From Lacinutrix mariniflava (GTDB lineage: Bacteria; Bacteroidota; Bacteroidia; Flavobacteriales; Flavobacteriaceae), in NCBI RefSeq assembly GCF_001418015.1, contig NZ_LIQG01000023.1, forward strand, positions 62,001-126,000: a stretch of 64,000 bases of DNA. Direction: 5' to 3'. This document shows positions 8,668 through 18,561 of this stretch, piece after piece. The position numbers were made by a program, and so were the translations under genes. Below the pieces are notes generated by a model that was not told the origin of the DNA, searched no databases, and worked only from the letters and a program-made list of their open reading frames with translations. Position 1 is the first letter of the stretch. Each line of letters opens with the position of its first letter.

Positions 8668-10362
8668 GTGCAAAATTACAACCCTTTTATTATTTTAATA
8701 CTCCTATTTTTTTCATCAGAATTAATTGCTCAGAATTTAAAATTAACAATCATTGGTTCTACCGATGAAGAAACATCATTAATTTCGGATTTAAACTACA
8801 ACTCTCAACATGTTGATTATAATTCCATACTAACTGAAGCTAACTTACTCCGTGATAAAATAATCAGATTTGGATATATAGATCTTAAACGTTCAACAAT
8901 AAGCAAAACGAACGACACTTCTTTTCACGTTAAATTTCAACTAAATAACAAATATGAAACTATTGAGATAAATTACGACTCCACTAAAATCAATAAAAAC
9001 ATAATTAATTTAACTTCAAAACAAGTCTTCAACACCTATTTCGTAATACCTTTTGAAGACATAGAAAAAACATTAGAGCATATTAATATAAAGGTAGCTA
9101 ATAATGGGTTTCCATTCGCAAAAATAAATCTATCCGAAATTAAGACAAAAGACAACAACACCTTAATTGCAACACTAATTATTCAAAACAAAGAAAACGA
9201 ACGCCGTTTAGACAAAATAATTATTAAAGGTTATGATAAATTTCCAAAATCTTACTTAAAAAGGTATTTAAAAATTAAGCCTGAAAAAATATTTAATATT
9301 GAGACCATCAAAAAGAAAATGGTTGCATTAAATAATTTAGGCTTTGCAGAACAAACGAAAGATTCTGAAGTACTATTCACGAAAGATTCCACGACCTTAT
9401 ATATGTACCTAAAAAAAACGCAGAGTAACACTTTTGATGGCTTTTTAGGATTTAGCACCAATGAACAAACAAACAAAATAGATTTTAACGGTTATCTTAA
9501 TTTAGAATTAAACAACAATCTTAATTATGGAGAAACTTTCAAACTCCTTTATAAGAGTGACGAAAGTGAACAACGAAATTTTGAAGCACGATTAAACTTA
9601 CCATATTTATTTTCAACACCTATTGGCACAGAGTTTTCATTACGGATTCTAAAACGAGACAGCTCCTTCACATCCGTTAACCAAAAAGCTAATGTTTTTT
9701 ATCAGTTGAATTCAAAAAACAGACTATTTATAGGAATTGAAAGCACTGAATCCAGCAACTTATTAGAAGATGACATAAACACAGATATAACAGACTATAA
9801 AAGCAATCTCTACAACTTAAAATATATTTTTGAGAACAGATATAGTTTCAATTCTTTGTTTCGAATAAAAAGCAAAATACAAATAGAGCTGGGTTTTGGT
9901 AAAAGAGAAATAACAAATAGCACTGAAAATCAAGAGAAAATAACCTTAGACGCATTCAATAGCTTCTATTTGAATAACAAAAATAGCCTCTACACGAAAG
10001 TAAGTGCAGCTTTAATAAACTCGAATACATATTTTGAAAATGAGCTCTATACTTTTGGAGGCATAAATTCCATAAGAGGTTTCGCAGAAAACAGCATATT
10101 AGCTAACCGATACATTGTATTAAATACAGAATACAGATATCAACTAAGTTCTAATATATACGCTCATACCATATTAGATTTTTCCAATTTCGAAAACAGA
10201 ATCTCTAATATTAGAGAAAATCTTTATGGTTTTGGTCTAGGTTTTGGGATACGCACAAACTCAGGTTTATTAAAATTCAATTTTGCTAATGGAAAAACAG
10301 AAGAACAAAACTTTAAGTTCTCGAATAGTAAAATTCACATCAGTTTAATAACCGTTTTTTAG
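8668..10362 (+). CDS. Omp85-family outer-membrane protein (BamA/TamA-like)
   Basis: 564 residues. Reading begins at a GTG, which puts the signal peptide (FIILILLFFSSELIAQ, cleavage near residue 22) directly at the N-terminus; no ATG precedes it in frame. Residues about 25-250 look like tandem POTRA domains, the last marked by FPKSYLKRYLKIKPEKIFNIETIKKKM. From about 255 to the end alternating strands form a 16-stranded-type barrel. The Omp85 loop motif is present as SIRGFAE and the last residue is Phe, as in many outer-membrane barrels. At 564 residues it is much shorter than BamA (over 800), so an accessory Omp85, TamA-like or patatin-less homologue is more likely. Divergent from rpsL; cargo or partner unknown. 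Confidence 0.75.
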   Translation: MQNYNPFIILILLFFSSELIAQNLKLTIIGSTDEETSLISDLNYNSQHVDYNSILTEANLLRDKIIRFGYIDLKRSTISKTNDTSFHVKFQLNNKYETIEINYDSTKINKNIINLTSKQVFNTYFVIPFEDIEKTLEHINIKVANNGFPFAKINLSEIKTKDNNTLIATLIIQNKENERRLDKIIIKGYDKFPKSYLKRYLKIKPEKIFNIETIKKKMVALNNLGFAEQTKDSEVLFTKDSTTLYMYLKKTQSNTFDGFLGFSTNEQTNKIDFNGYLNLELNNNLNYGETFKLLYKSDESEQRNFEARLNLPYLFSTPIGTEFSLRILKRDSSFTSVNQKANVFYQLNSKNRLFIGIESTESSNLLEDDINTDITDYKSNLYNLKYIFENRYSFNSLFRIKSKIQIELGFGKREITNSTENQEKITLDAFNSFYLNNKNSLYTKVSAALINSNTYFENELYTFGGINSIRGFAENSILANRYIVLNTEYRYQLSSNIYAHTILDFSNFENRISNIRENLYGFGLGFGIRTNSGLLKFNFANGKTEEQNFKFSNSKIHISLITVF

Positions 10363-10421
10363 TTTTAATTGATGGATAAAACCTTTTTTTTGAAAAAAAT
10401 TTAAAATTTTAACCATTAATT

Positions 10422-10453
10422 ATTGTTTTATTAACTTTTTATTATGATTTTTG
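10422..10453 (+). promoter_or_regulatory. Possible promoter of the susCD-like operon
   Basis: ATTG (10422-10425), 20 nt, then GATTTTTG (10446-10453): one mismatch in each element to TTTG-N19/20-TAnnTTTG, about 28 nt before the susC-like start. Weak support on sequence alone. Confidence 0.3.
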
Positions 10454-10481
10454 ACACAGACTAATTCAAATAAAATATAAA

Positions 10482-13400
10482 ATGAAAACAAAGTTTAGTG
10501 GAATTTTAACGCTATTACTAGCGTTTGTTGTGCAACTCACGTTCGCACAAGGAAAAACTATTTCAGGTACCATCTCCGATGGAGACAATCTACCGTTACC
10601 TGGAGTAAATGTTCTTGTTAAAGGTACTAGCAATGGTACTACGACAGATTTTGACGGTAAGTATTCAATTTCAGCAAATACAGGAGATGTTCTTGTATTC
10701 TCTTATGTTGGTAACACAGTTGAAGAAACTGTTGGAACCGAAAGTAACATCAGTTTTGTAATGAGTGAAAATGCTCTTGATGAAGTTGTAATTACCGCTT
10801 TCGGTATCAAGAAAAAGAAAGACGAGGTTACCAATTCTTACGAAGTGGTAGAAACCGAGTTAATAACACAAGCAAATAACCCTAGTGCTATTCAAAGTTT
10901 AACTGGTAAAGTTAGTGGATTACAAATTAACCAGACTTCGAATGGAGTTGCTGGTAACTCTTCAATAGTATTAAGAGGTAATCGTTCTATCTCAGGAAAC
11001 AATGAAGCGTTAATTGTAGTTGATGGAGCTATTTCTTCAACAAATTACTTAGATGCTTTAGATCCTAACACTATTGAATCTGTAAACGTTATTAAAGGAG
11101 CAAGTGGTTCTATACTCTACGGATCTCAAGGTTCGAATGGTGTAATTATTGTTACTACTAAAAAAGGAGCAACAAATGAGAAAATCACTGTTGGTTTTAA
11201 AAGTACAGTAGAACTAGAATCTGTAGCATTCGTACCTGTAAGACAAACAAGATATGGTCAAGGATGGGATGTTGGAAATGGTTTTGAAAATGTTTTATAT
11301 GAAAATGGAGGCTGGGGAGCTGAATTTGACGGACAACCAGTACCGGTAGGTTTACCACAAGCTGATGGTTCATTCATAACAGCACCATATTCGTCTTTAG
11401 GTGAGGATAACATTAAAGATTTTTTTAAGACAGGTACTACAAGACAAAACAGCGTAACACTTTCTGCTGGAGATTCTGAATCTTACATTAACTTATCTGC
11501 TCAAAATCTAAGACAAGAATTTGTTGTTGATAAAGATGTTTTGAAAAGAAACAATTTTGCTTTACAAGCAGGTAAAACTTTAGGTAAATTTAGAATATCT
11601 GGTGGTGCTACTTACGTTAATAGTGGTTTTGAAAGAACCTCTTCTAGATTAACTTCAGAAGGATTATATACACAATTATTACAAACACCTACAAACGTAC
11701 CGGTATCTGCATTTGCAAACTCAGGAAACGAAGGTCACTGGAATGGATATTTTACTAATCCATATTGGAGTATCAATAACCAAAGACAAGAAAGAGATTC
11801 AGATAGATTTAATATCAACGGAGAAATTCAGTATTTTATTAACGATAACTTAAATATTTTATTAAGATCTAACGGTAACTTTAATTCTCAAACAACTTTA
11901 TTAACTCAAAATGCATATGTAGAACCTCAATCTGTTATTGATATTACAGGTAACATTTCTAATGGTATACCGGGAAGAAATCGTTCTGAAGAATTTAGCT
12001 ATGCGACTTCTGATTTTAAATTATATAACACTGATTTATTATTTAATACAGATTACGATTTAACAGAGGATATTTCTTTAAGTTCTACTATTGGTGGAAA
12101 CTTACAGTACACAAAGACTACAAGTGTACAAGTTGGTGGAACAGATTTAACTATTCCAGGTGTATTTACATCGGGTAACTTAAATACTGGATTTGATAAT
12201 GCACGTACTGGCGATGCTAGATCAACTGATTCTAGAGTTGGTGTATTTGGATTAGCTTCTTTTGGCTATAAAGATTTTTTATTCGTTGATTTAAAAGCAC
12301 GTAACGATTGGACTTCTACTTTAGCAAAAGATAACAATTCGTTCTTTTACTCTGGAGTTGGTGCTTCTTTTATACCTACTGCAGCCTTTACTAATTTAAA
12401 AGGAGATATTTTAAGTTATGCTAAAGTAACAGCTAACTACGCAAAAGTAGGTAATGATGGTAGTGTAGATGCTTATGACATTACACCTGTATTTGCTCAA
12501 GCAACTCAATTCCCTATCTCTGGACAAAACTCATTCGTTTCAAATTTAAATATTACAGATCCTAACATTGAACCAGAATTTACAACGAATTTAGAATTTG
12601 GTTTAAACTTAGCATTTTTGAAGAATAGAATTACTTTAGATGCTGCTTACTATACATTTGATACAGAGAACCAGATTACACAAATTAGTACTTCATCTGC
12701 TTCAGGATTAAATACGAGTTTAGTAAACATTGGTGAAACTAAAGGTTCTGGGTATGAACTTGATTTAGGTGTAAAAATTATCCAAACGGATAATGTTAAG
12801 TGGAATGTAAACCTAGGATACCAACACAGTGAAAACGAAGTTGTAAAAATTAGTGACCAAGCTGACCAAGTTCAGTTATCTAGTGGTGGTGATGTACAAG
12901 TTTATGCTGTTGAAGGTGAAGCGTTCCCTGTACTTCAAGGTTCTGCTTTTTTAAGAGATGATCAAGGAAGAATTGTTGTTAACGCATCAGGTGTTCCTCA
13001 ACAAGTAGCATTAAAAAACTTAGGCCAAACTACTCCAGATCATATTTTTAACTTAAACTCTTCAGTTAGTTACAAAAACTTTTCACTATCTGCAACTATG
13101 GATTATAGAACAGGACATGTGTTTTACTCAAGTACTAAAAGAGAATTAACATGGAGTGGACATTTATCTGAAAGTGCTGATGGTGGTAGAGGAGCTTTTA
13201 TCTATCCTAATTCAGCTATTGAAACAGGTACAAATACAGGTGTATATGTTGCTAACACATCGACTCCATCAGGAACAAGTGATGCTGCATTTATAAGTTT
13301 ATATACTACGCTTTCTAACATTGGAGAATACTCTGTTATTGATGCTTCTGCTTTTAAAGTTAGAGAAATTGCATTAAACTATGATTTTGACCAAGATGTT

Positions 13401-13598
13401 GCTAACCAATTAGGTTTAGACTCTTTCTCTATTGGAGCTTATGCAAGAAATCCATTTATCGTTCTTCCTGAAGAAAATAAAGGATATGCAGATCCAGAAT
13501 CTTCATTCTCAACTGATAGTAACCTTGCAGGAATACAAACTACTTCATCGTATCCTACAACTAGTAGTTTTGGAGTGAATTTAAACTTAACTTTTTAA
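10482..13598 (+). CDS. SusC/RagA-family TonB-linked outer-membrane transporter
   Basis: 1038 residues. It has a signal peptide ending FAQ (21-23), then a carboxypeptidase-D-like regulatory domain (about 26-105; ISGTISDGDNLPLPGVNVLVKG...TTDFDGKYSIS). Next come a TonB-box-like DEVVITAFG, a plug domain (about 115-235; ALIVVDGAI...GSNGVIIVTTKKG) and a large beta-barrel ending in ...NLNLTF. Such transporters import oligosaccharides or peptides bound by their SusD partner. The susD-like gene follows after 10 nt. It belongs to the glycan or peptide uptake class, but no glycoside hydrolase, peptidase or regulator lies next to it, so the substrate cannot be inferred. Confidence 0.95.
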   Translation: MKTKFSGILTLLLAFVVQLTFAQGKTISGTISDGDNLPLPGVNVLVKGTSNGTTTDFDGKYSISANTGDVLVFSYVGNTVEETVGTESNISFVMSENALDEVVITAFGIKKKKDEVTNSYEVVETELITQANNPSAIQSLTGKVSGLQINQTSNGVAGNSSIVLRGNRSISGNNEALIVVDGAISSTNYLDALDPNTIESVNVIKGASGSILYGSQGSNGVIIVTTKKGATNEKITVGFKSTVELESVAFVPVRQTRYGQGWDVGNGFENVLYENGGWGAEFDGQPVPVGLPQADGSFITAPYSSLGEDNIKDFFKTGTTRQNSVTLSAGDSESYINLSAQNLRQEFVVDKDVLKRNNFALQAGKTLGKFRISGGATYVNSGFERTSSRLTSEGLYTQLLQTPTNVPVSAFANSGNEGHWNGYFTNPYWSINNQRQERDSDRFNINGEIQYFINDNLNILLRSNGNFNSQTTLLTQNAYVEPQSVIDITGNISNGIPGRNRSEEFSYATSDFKLYNTDLLFNTDYDLTEDISLSSTIGGNLQYTKTTSVQVGGTDLTIPGVFTSGNLNTGFDNARTGDARSTDSRVGVFGLASFGYKDFLFVDLKARNDWTSTLAKDNNSFFYSGVGASFIPTAAFTNLKGDILSYAKVTANYAKVGNDGSVDAYDITPVFAQATQFPISGQNSFVSNLNITDPNIEPEFTTNLEFGLNLAFLKNRITLDAAYYTFDTENQITQISTSSASGLNTSLVNIGETKGSGYELDLGVKIIQTDNVKWNVNLGYQHSENEVVKISDQADQVQLSSGGDVQVYAVEGEAFPVLQGSAFLRDDQGRIVVNASGVPQQVALKNLGQTTPDHIFNLNSSVSYKNFSLSATMDYRTGHVFYSSTKRELTWSGHLSESADGGRGAFIYPNSAIETGTNTGVYVANTSTPSGTSDAAFISLYTTLSNIGEYSVIDASAFKVREIALNYDFDQDVANQLGLDSFSIGAYARNPFIVLPEENKGYADPESSFSTDSNLAGIQTTSSYPTTSSFGVNLNLTF

Positions 13599-13608
13599 TA
13601 AAAAAATC

Positions 13609-15099
13609 ATGAAAAAAAAGAATATATATATAGTAGCGTTTTTAATGCTACTCAGTCTAACGTCATGTGACGACTTTCTAGACGTAAATGAGACTCCTAC
13701 CGGTTTTACGGCAGAGAATGTATCACCTGAATTAATATTAGCAGGTGCTATACTTAACACTTACGATGCGCACATGAGAGGTGCTAACCAACTTGGTAAT
13801 GTTTTCATGCAAAATTGGGCTTCTGATGTTAACAATTTTACAGGCGGTAATTTAACGATATACCAATTAGAGATAACTCCTAGTTTTTGGGATATTATTT
13901 GGGATGGTATGTATCAAGATCTATCTTCTCTACAAGCTATAATAGACTTTGAAGGAGGGAATTATGCACACCATAAGGCAATTTCAAGAATATTGAAAAC
14001 GTTTTATATGCAACAAATAGTTGACATCTATGGAGATGTACCTTATTCTCAAGCCTTATTACAAGGAGAAAATTTAAATCCTGGATATGACGATGCTCAA
14101 TCTATATATCGTGATTTTATTGTTCAATTAGATTTAGCAATACAAGAAGCTAATACTACTGAAGAAGTAACTGTTGTTGGTGGTGAAGATGTAATCTTTG
14201 CAGGTAACATGGATTCATGGATAAGATTAGCTAATACATTAAAATTAAGAATATTAATAAGAGAATCTGGAGTTTCTGGTTCTGCAGCTTATATCGCTGA
14301 TGAATTTGCTAATTTAGATTTAAATTTTATAACTAGTGATGTAGTTGTTAATCCTCCTTACGAGAATATTGCAAATAAGCAAAGTCCTTTTTATGCTCTT
14401 TATGGAGCTGATGCTGCAGGAAATGGTTCTGAAAGATCTGGAAACGTTGCTGCTGGTTATGTTGCTGAGTTTTTAAAAGGAAATGCAACTCCTGGTGCAT
14501 CTTCTGTATCAACAGGAGTATATGACACTAGAGTTGAAAGACTTTTCGCTTTAGAAAGCGGTGTAGTTAATGGAGCTGAACAAGGTGTATTAAGTACAGC
14601 TACTGTTCTTTCAGGATTTGGACCAGGAACTTTAATCGGTTCTGAACAAGTTGGATGGTTATTTACTAGCGCTGAGAGCTTATTTTTACAATCTGAAGCA
14701 GTACAAAATGGATGGATAACTAGTGGAAATGCTAAAGCTCTTTTTGAGCAAGGTATTACAGCTTCTTTTAACCTTTTAGGTGCAGCTAGTGATGCTAGTG
14801 GATACATTACTTCTTCTCAAAGTGTAAATTTAATTGGATGGGATGGTTCTGCTAACAAAATTGAAGCAATCATGACTCAAAAGTGGATTGCATTAAATAG
14901 TATTAATGGTGGTGAATCTTGGATTGAATATACAAGAACAGGATTCCCTGATGTGCCTTTAGCTTTGACTGCTCAAAGACCAGCTAGACCAGTGAGATTA
15001 ATGTACCCTGACAGCGAATATGCTGCTAACTCGGCAAATGTTCCTGCTCAAACTCAAGATGATGCTTTTTCAGACAGAATCTTCTGGGATATTAACTAA
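13609..15099 (+). CDS. SusD/RagB-family nutrient-binding surface lipoprotein
   Basis: 496 residues with a lipoprotein signal, LLSLTSC, acylated Cys at residue 20, followed by DDFLDVNETPTGF typical of SusD proteins. TPR-like helical segments include FWDIIWDGMYQDLSSLQAII and DIYGDVPYSQALLQG, and the C-terminal part has RPARPVRLMYPDSEY with SDRIFWDIN at the end. This matches the SusD_like / SusD-RagB group that pairs with SusC. It caps the transporter on the cell surface and delivers ligand. Ten nt after susC and 23 nt before the next lipoprotein gene. Confidence 0.93.
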   Translation: MKKKNIYIVAFLMLLSLTSCDDFLDVNETPTGFTAENVSPELILAGAILNTYDAHMRGANQLGNVFMQNWASDVNNFTGGNLTIYQLEITPSFWDIIWDGMYQDLSSLQAIIDFEGGNYAHHKAISRILKTFYMQQIVDIYGDVPYSQALLQGENLNPGYDDAQSIYRDFIVQLDLAIQEANTTEEVTVVGGEDVIFAGNMDSWIRLANTLKLRILIRESGVSGSAAYIADEFANLDLNFITSDVVVNPPYENIANKQSPFYALYGADAAGNGSERSGNVAAGYVAEFLKGNATPGASSVSTGVYDTRVERLFALESGVVNGAEQGVLSTATVLSGFGPGTLIGSEQVGWLFTSAESLFLQSEAVQNGWITSGNAKALFEQGITASFNLLGAASDASGYITSSQSVNLIGWDGSANKIEAIMTQKWIALNSINGGESWIEYTRTGFPDVPLALTAQRPARPVRLMYPDSEYAANSANVPAQTQDDAFSDRIFWDIN

Positions 15100-15122
15100 T
15101 AACAAAATTTAAACTTAAAAAA

Positions 15123-15971
15123 ATGAAAAACTATAAATTAATACTTTTAGTAACTGTAATCTCTTTTCTAAACTTTTCTTGTTTAGTAGATGATACAGAA
15201 GACACAAGCTTTGGAGAGAGCCCTTATGTTGTTGGTTTCACTACTAACCTTGATGCTGTAAGTTATTTCGAAGACGAAGGTATCGTTGGTAGAGATTTTA
15301 GGATTGAGTTGTTAGGTGGTATGCAAAGTGTACCTGCAGGTCAAGATATAACTATAAACTATGAAATTGACCCAGCTTCTACAGCTACAGAAGGGCAAGA
15401 ATTTGATTTCACTGACAATAGTGGTGCTGTAACAATTAATGCAGGAGATTTAACTACAAATTTTTCTCTTAATATTAATACAGGTTCATTTGATACTTCT
15501 GTACGTACAGAACTAATATTAAATCTTATATCAACAACAGATGGTAATTCTACTGTTGGTTCAAACGTCAACAAATTATCTATATCTTTCGTTGGTTGCG
15601 TTTCTAATGCATCAGATTTTCAATATTCGGTAGTGACAACAAGAGAAGATACAGGAGACGTATTTGTTTTAGGTATCGAAACGGTATACTTTGAAAGTGT
15701 AAATAACTTTAGAACTACATCTTCAGGAAGTCTTGCAGTTGGTGGTAATGGAGCACCTGTTGATGAAAGTGGAATCGATTTTAGTGTTCTTTGTGGTGAT
15801 ATAAACATACCTACTCAAGGATTATTGCAAGGTTTATTTGCTGGTAACTTAGTAGAACAAGTTGAAGCGACAAGTATAGATGCAAATGGTGATTTTGAAC
15901 TAAAATATAGCGCTGATTATGGTGGAGCAACAGGTGTTATTAACTTCACTGGTGTATACACAAAACTATAA
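15123..15971 (+). CDS. Surface lipoprotein with Calx-beta-like domain
   Basis: 282 residues, lipobox FLNFSC with Cys 20, then acidic residues (LVDDTEDTS) consistent with surface export in Bacteroidota. Residues about 35-155 resemble a Calx-beta-type strand repeat (EDEGIVGRDFRIELLGG...ATEGQEFDFTDNSGAVTINAG...TELILNLIST). The C-terminal 120 residues contain GCVSNASDFQYSV and a beta-rich module I do not recognise. Third gene of the susCD-like operon, so probably an accessory ligand-binding protein. The function is inferred from context only. Confidence 0.7.
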   Translation: MKNYKLILLVTVISFLNFSCLVDDTEDTSFGESPYVVGFTTNLDAVSYFEDEGIVGRDFRIELLGGMQSVPAGQDITINYEIDPASTATEGQEFDFTDNSGAVTINAGDLTTNFSLNINTGSFDTSVRTELILNLISTTDGNSTVGSNVNKLSISFVGCVSNASDFQYSVVTTREDTGDVFVLGIETVYFESVNNFRTTSSGSLAVGGNGAPVDESGIDFSVLCGDINIPTQGLLQGLFAGNLVEQVEATSIDANGDFELKYSADYGGATGVINFTGVYTKL

Positions 15972-15989
15972 ATATAAAAAAACAAAAAA

Positions 15990-16796
15990 ATGAAAAATAA
16001 CAATTATATAAAGTTATTGGTATTACCATGCATTATCGCACTATTAGCATCTTGTGTTAATGATGATGACGTTTTTGGAGATAACACGAATAAGGCAACT
16101 GCCGTAACAACTGTTACTGAATTAATGATATTTGAAGGAGGAACAGGTTTAATTCCTTTTACTATTAGTAATCCGATAAACAAAACAGCAAAATTTAGAA
16201 TTGATGTTGTATCTGGTAGTGCTGAAGAGGACACAGATTACACAGCTGGTACAGGTGATATTGTAGGAGAAAATGGTATATCAGGAGAAGGTTTTGAAAT
16301 GATTGTTCCAGCTTACGCTGAATCATTTGAGATCCCTGTAAGTACAATCCTTGATTTAGATCAAACTGAAGGTACTGAGACTATTACATTAAAAATCTCT
16401 GCTACAGGAAACAGAACTATTTTAACACCTGTTCCTTACTTAGTTAATGTTACAATAGTTGATTTTACATATTGCATGTGGGATCTTCAAGTATTAGATG
16501 CTTATGGTGATTCATGGCAAGGTGCTACAATTACAATTGAAGACGACCACCATACCGCTACATATCCTACAGAAGACTGGAATGACTTTGAAGAGTTATA
16601 CCAAATTCCAGTAGGAACTAACTATGCGTTTACTTATACTTCTGGAACTACAGGAGATCAACCTAACGTAGCTGATGCTCCAGGTTATGAAGAAGAAAAC
16701 TCTTACACGTTAACTGCTACAAATGGTACAGTTTATAGTGATGGACCTGTTCCAACTGTTGGAATAATTGCTAGTGGTGCAGATTCTTGTAACTAA
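15990..16796 (+). CDS. Surface lipoprotein with Calx-beta-like and DxYGDxWxG domains
   Basis: 268 residues, lipobox ALLASC with Cys 22 followed by VNDDD, a surface-export-like acidic stretch. Residues 40-155 form a Calx-beta-like domain (EGGTGLIPFTISNP...GSAEEDTDYTAG...TEGTETITLKISA). Residues about 161-268 start CMWDLQVLDAYGDSWQGATITI, the DxYGDxWxG motif that also occurs in the secreted protein at 58360. Fourth and last gene of the susCD-like operon (18 nt after the previous gene), closed by a strong terminator. Probably ligand binding; specificity unknown. Confidence 0.7.
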   Translation: MKNNNYIKLLVLPCIIALLASCVNDDDVFGDNTNKATAVTTVTELMIFEGGTGLIPFTISNPINKTAKFRIDVVSGSAEEDTDYTAGTGDIVGENGISGEGFEMIVPAYAESFEIPVSTILDLDQTEGTETITLKISATGNRTILTPVPYLVNVTIVDFTYCMWDLQVLDAYGDSWQGATITIEDDHHTATYPTEDWNDFEELYQIPVGTNYAFTYTSGTTGDQPNVADAPGYEEENSYTLTATNGTVYSDGPVPTVGIIASGADSCN

Positions 16797-16820
16797 ACTA
16801 AAATATTTTAAATATTTATT

Positions 16821-16851
16821 AAAGCCACCTTGTAAAACAAGGTGGCTTTTT
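16821..16851 (+). terminator. Intrinsic terminator closing the susCD-like operon
   Basis: AAAGCCACCTTG (16821-16832) and CAAGGTGGCTTT (16838-16849) form a perfect 12-bp stem with loop TAAAA, ending in TTTTT. It lies 24 nt after the last lipoprotein gene. Confidence 0.88.
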
Positions 16852-16865
16852 AATTTTAAGACTAA

Positions 16866-18497
16866 ATGAAAAATATATTAGTTACTTTTTTATACATAAC
16901 AAGCATAGTAGCCGTATATAGTCAGAATACAATCGGCACATTGTTAAACACAGATGCGGCAAACAATGCCTATACCCTATTTGCGCCAATAACATCAAAC
17001 CAGACTTATTTAATAAATAATTGTGGTGAAATAATTAACCAATGGAATAGCAACTTTTTACCTGGTGCATCAGTCTATTTACTTGAGAATGGAAACCTAC
17101 TAAGAACCGGAAGAATTACAAATAGTGAAATAAATTTTGGTGGATTAGGTGGTAAAATAGAACTATTTGATTGGGATGGTAATTTACTTTGGGAATACAC
17201 ACACTCGTCATCTACATTTACACAACACCACGATATATACCCATTATCGAATGGTAATATATTATTATTGTCTGCAGAAATAATGCCTTTAGAAGAAGCG
17301 ATACAAGCAGGACGAAGTCCTATCCTTTTAGAAGACGGAAGAGTATTTAATGAACAAGTTCTTGAAATTGAACCTATAGGAACAAATCAAGCAAATATTG
17401 TATGGGAATGGAATGTTAAAGATCATCTTATTCAAGATCTTGATGCTACAAAAGATAATTTTGGAATTATTGAAAACAATCCACAACTGTTAAATTTCAA
17501 CTATACCAACACAACTGGTAGTGATGAAAATTGGCTCCATATGAATTCTCTACAATACAATGAGGATTTAGATCAAATTATGTTAAGCAGTAGAATTCTT
17601 AGTGAAATATACGTTATCGACCATTCTACAACCTCTTTAGAAGCAGCAACCGCACTCGGTGGCGATTATGGTAAAGGTGGTGATATTCTTTATAGATGGG
17701 GAAACAAAGAGGCTTATGCTAAGGGAAATACAGCGGATCGTACTTTGTACGGACAACACTATCCACATTGGATAGCAAATGGTTTAAACGATGAGGGTAA
17801 AATACTAATCTATAATAACGGCAACAGTACAAGACCTTATTCCTCTGTAGATATAATACAACCATTAACTACAACTCCTGGTAACTATACCTATAATTCT
17901 ACTACTGGTTATGGACCATTAATAGCAGAAAGTAGTTACACAGCAGAAATTAATACCGATTTTTACTCTGTAATTCTATCAAGTGCTCAACGCTTACCAA
18001 ATGGAAATACTTTAATTTGTGAAGGAGATTCTGGTCATTTTTTTGAAATTAATACAGCTAACGAAATTGTATGGGACTATGTAAGCCCTGACACCACTCT
18101 TGGAATAGCTACACAAGGTGATGTACCATTTTCTAATCTGGTTTTTAGAGCGTTAAAATTCCCTTTAGATTATCCTGCATTTGATAATAGAACACTAACA
18201 CCTATGGATCCCATAGAACTGAACCCAAACCTTGATAATTGTAACCTTTTAAGTACTCCCGAATTTTTATTGCAAAACATCGCTATTAATATTTACCCAA
18301 ATCCTGTTATAGATATATTAAATATAAATTACAAAGAACAAATTAAACGCTTACAAATATTTACTATCTCAGGTCAAATTCTAGTTACAGCCAATAATAC
18401 TAAAACTATCAATTTACAAAACTTAACTTCTGGCCTGTATATAATTAAAATAGAAACTGAAAAAGGAATAATAACAAAGAAATTAATAAAAAATTAA
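16866..18497 (+). CDS. Secreted arylsulfotransferase (ASST)-like protein with T9SS sorting domain
   Basis: 543 residues. It has an N-terminal signal peptide (cleavage near residue 20, VYSQ) and a beta-propeller-type body with repeated WDGNLLWEY / NIVWEWNVKDH / ANEIVWDYVSP motifs. Central elements are HHDIYPLSNGNILLL, WLHMNSLQYNEDLDQIMLSSR and YGQHYPHWI, the pattern of the arylsulfotransferase/PQQ-like family. A type IX sorting domain (about 470-543) contains YPNP at 477 and SGLYIIKIETEKGIITKKLIKN-like C-terminus. True ASSTs move sulfate between phenols through a His; I cannot identify which His would be catalytic. It follows the operon terminator, so it has its own promoter or is read through. 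Confidence 0.72.
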   Translation: MKNILVTFLYITSIVAVYSQNTIGTLLNTDAANNAYTLFAPITSNQTYLINNCGEIINQWNSNFLPGASVYLLENGNLLRTGRITNSEINFGGLGGKIELFDWDGNLLWEYTHSSSTFTQHHDIYPLSNGNILLLSAEIMPLEEAIQAGRSPILLEDGRVFNEQVLEIEPIGTNQANIVWEWNVKDHLIQDLDATKDNFGIIENNPQLLNFNYTNTTGSDENWLHMNSLQYNEDLDQIMLSSRILSEIYVIDHSTTSLEAATALGGDYGKGGDILYRWGNKEAYAKGNTADRTLYGQHYPHWIANGLNDEGKILIYNNGNSTRPYSSVDIIQPLTTTPGNYTYNSTTGYGPLIAESSYTAEINTDFYSVILSSAQRLPNGNTLICEGDSGHFFEINTANEIVWDYVSPDTTLGIATQGDVPFSNLVFRALKFPLDYPAFDNRTLTPMDPIELNPNLDNCNLLSTPEFLLQNIAINIYPNPVIDILNINYKEQIKRLQIFTISGQILVTANNTKTINLQNLTSGLYIIKIETEKGIITKKLIKN

Positions 18498-18515
18498 AAC
18501 GTTTAAATTTATACT

Positions 18516-18547
18516 AAAGAGCCTGATTTATATCAGGCTCTTTTTTT
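18516..18547 (+). terminator. Intrinsic terminator after the ASST-like gene
   Basis: AAAGAGCCTGAT (18516-18527) pairs with ATCAGGCTCTTT (18532-18543) around loop TTAT and is followed by more T residues (to 18547). It lies 18 nt after the stop codon. Confidence 0.88.
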
Positions 18548-18561
18548 ATACCTTTACACCA

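Noticed and set aside
10482-18497. Classical polysaccharide utilisation locus
   Set aside because: No glycoside hydrolase, polysaccharide lyase, sulfatase or SusR/HTCS-type regulator was found next to the transporter pair.
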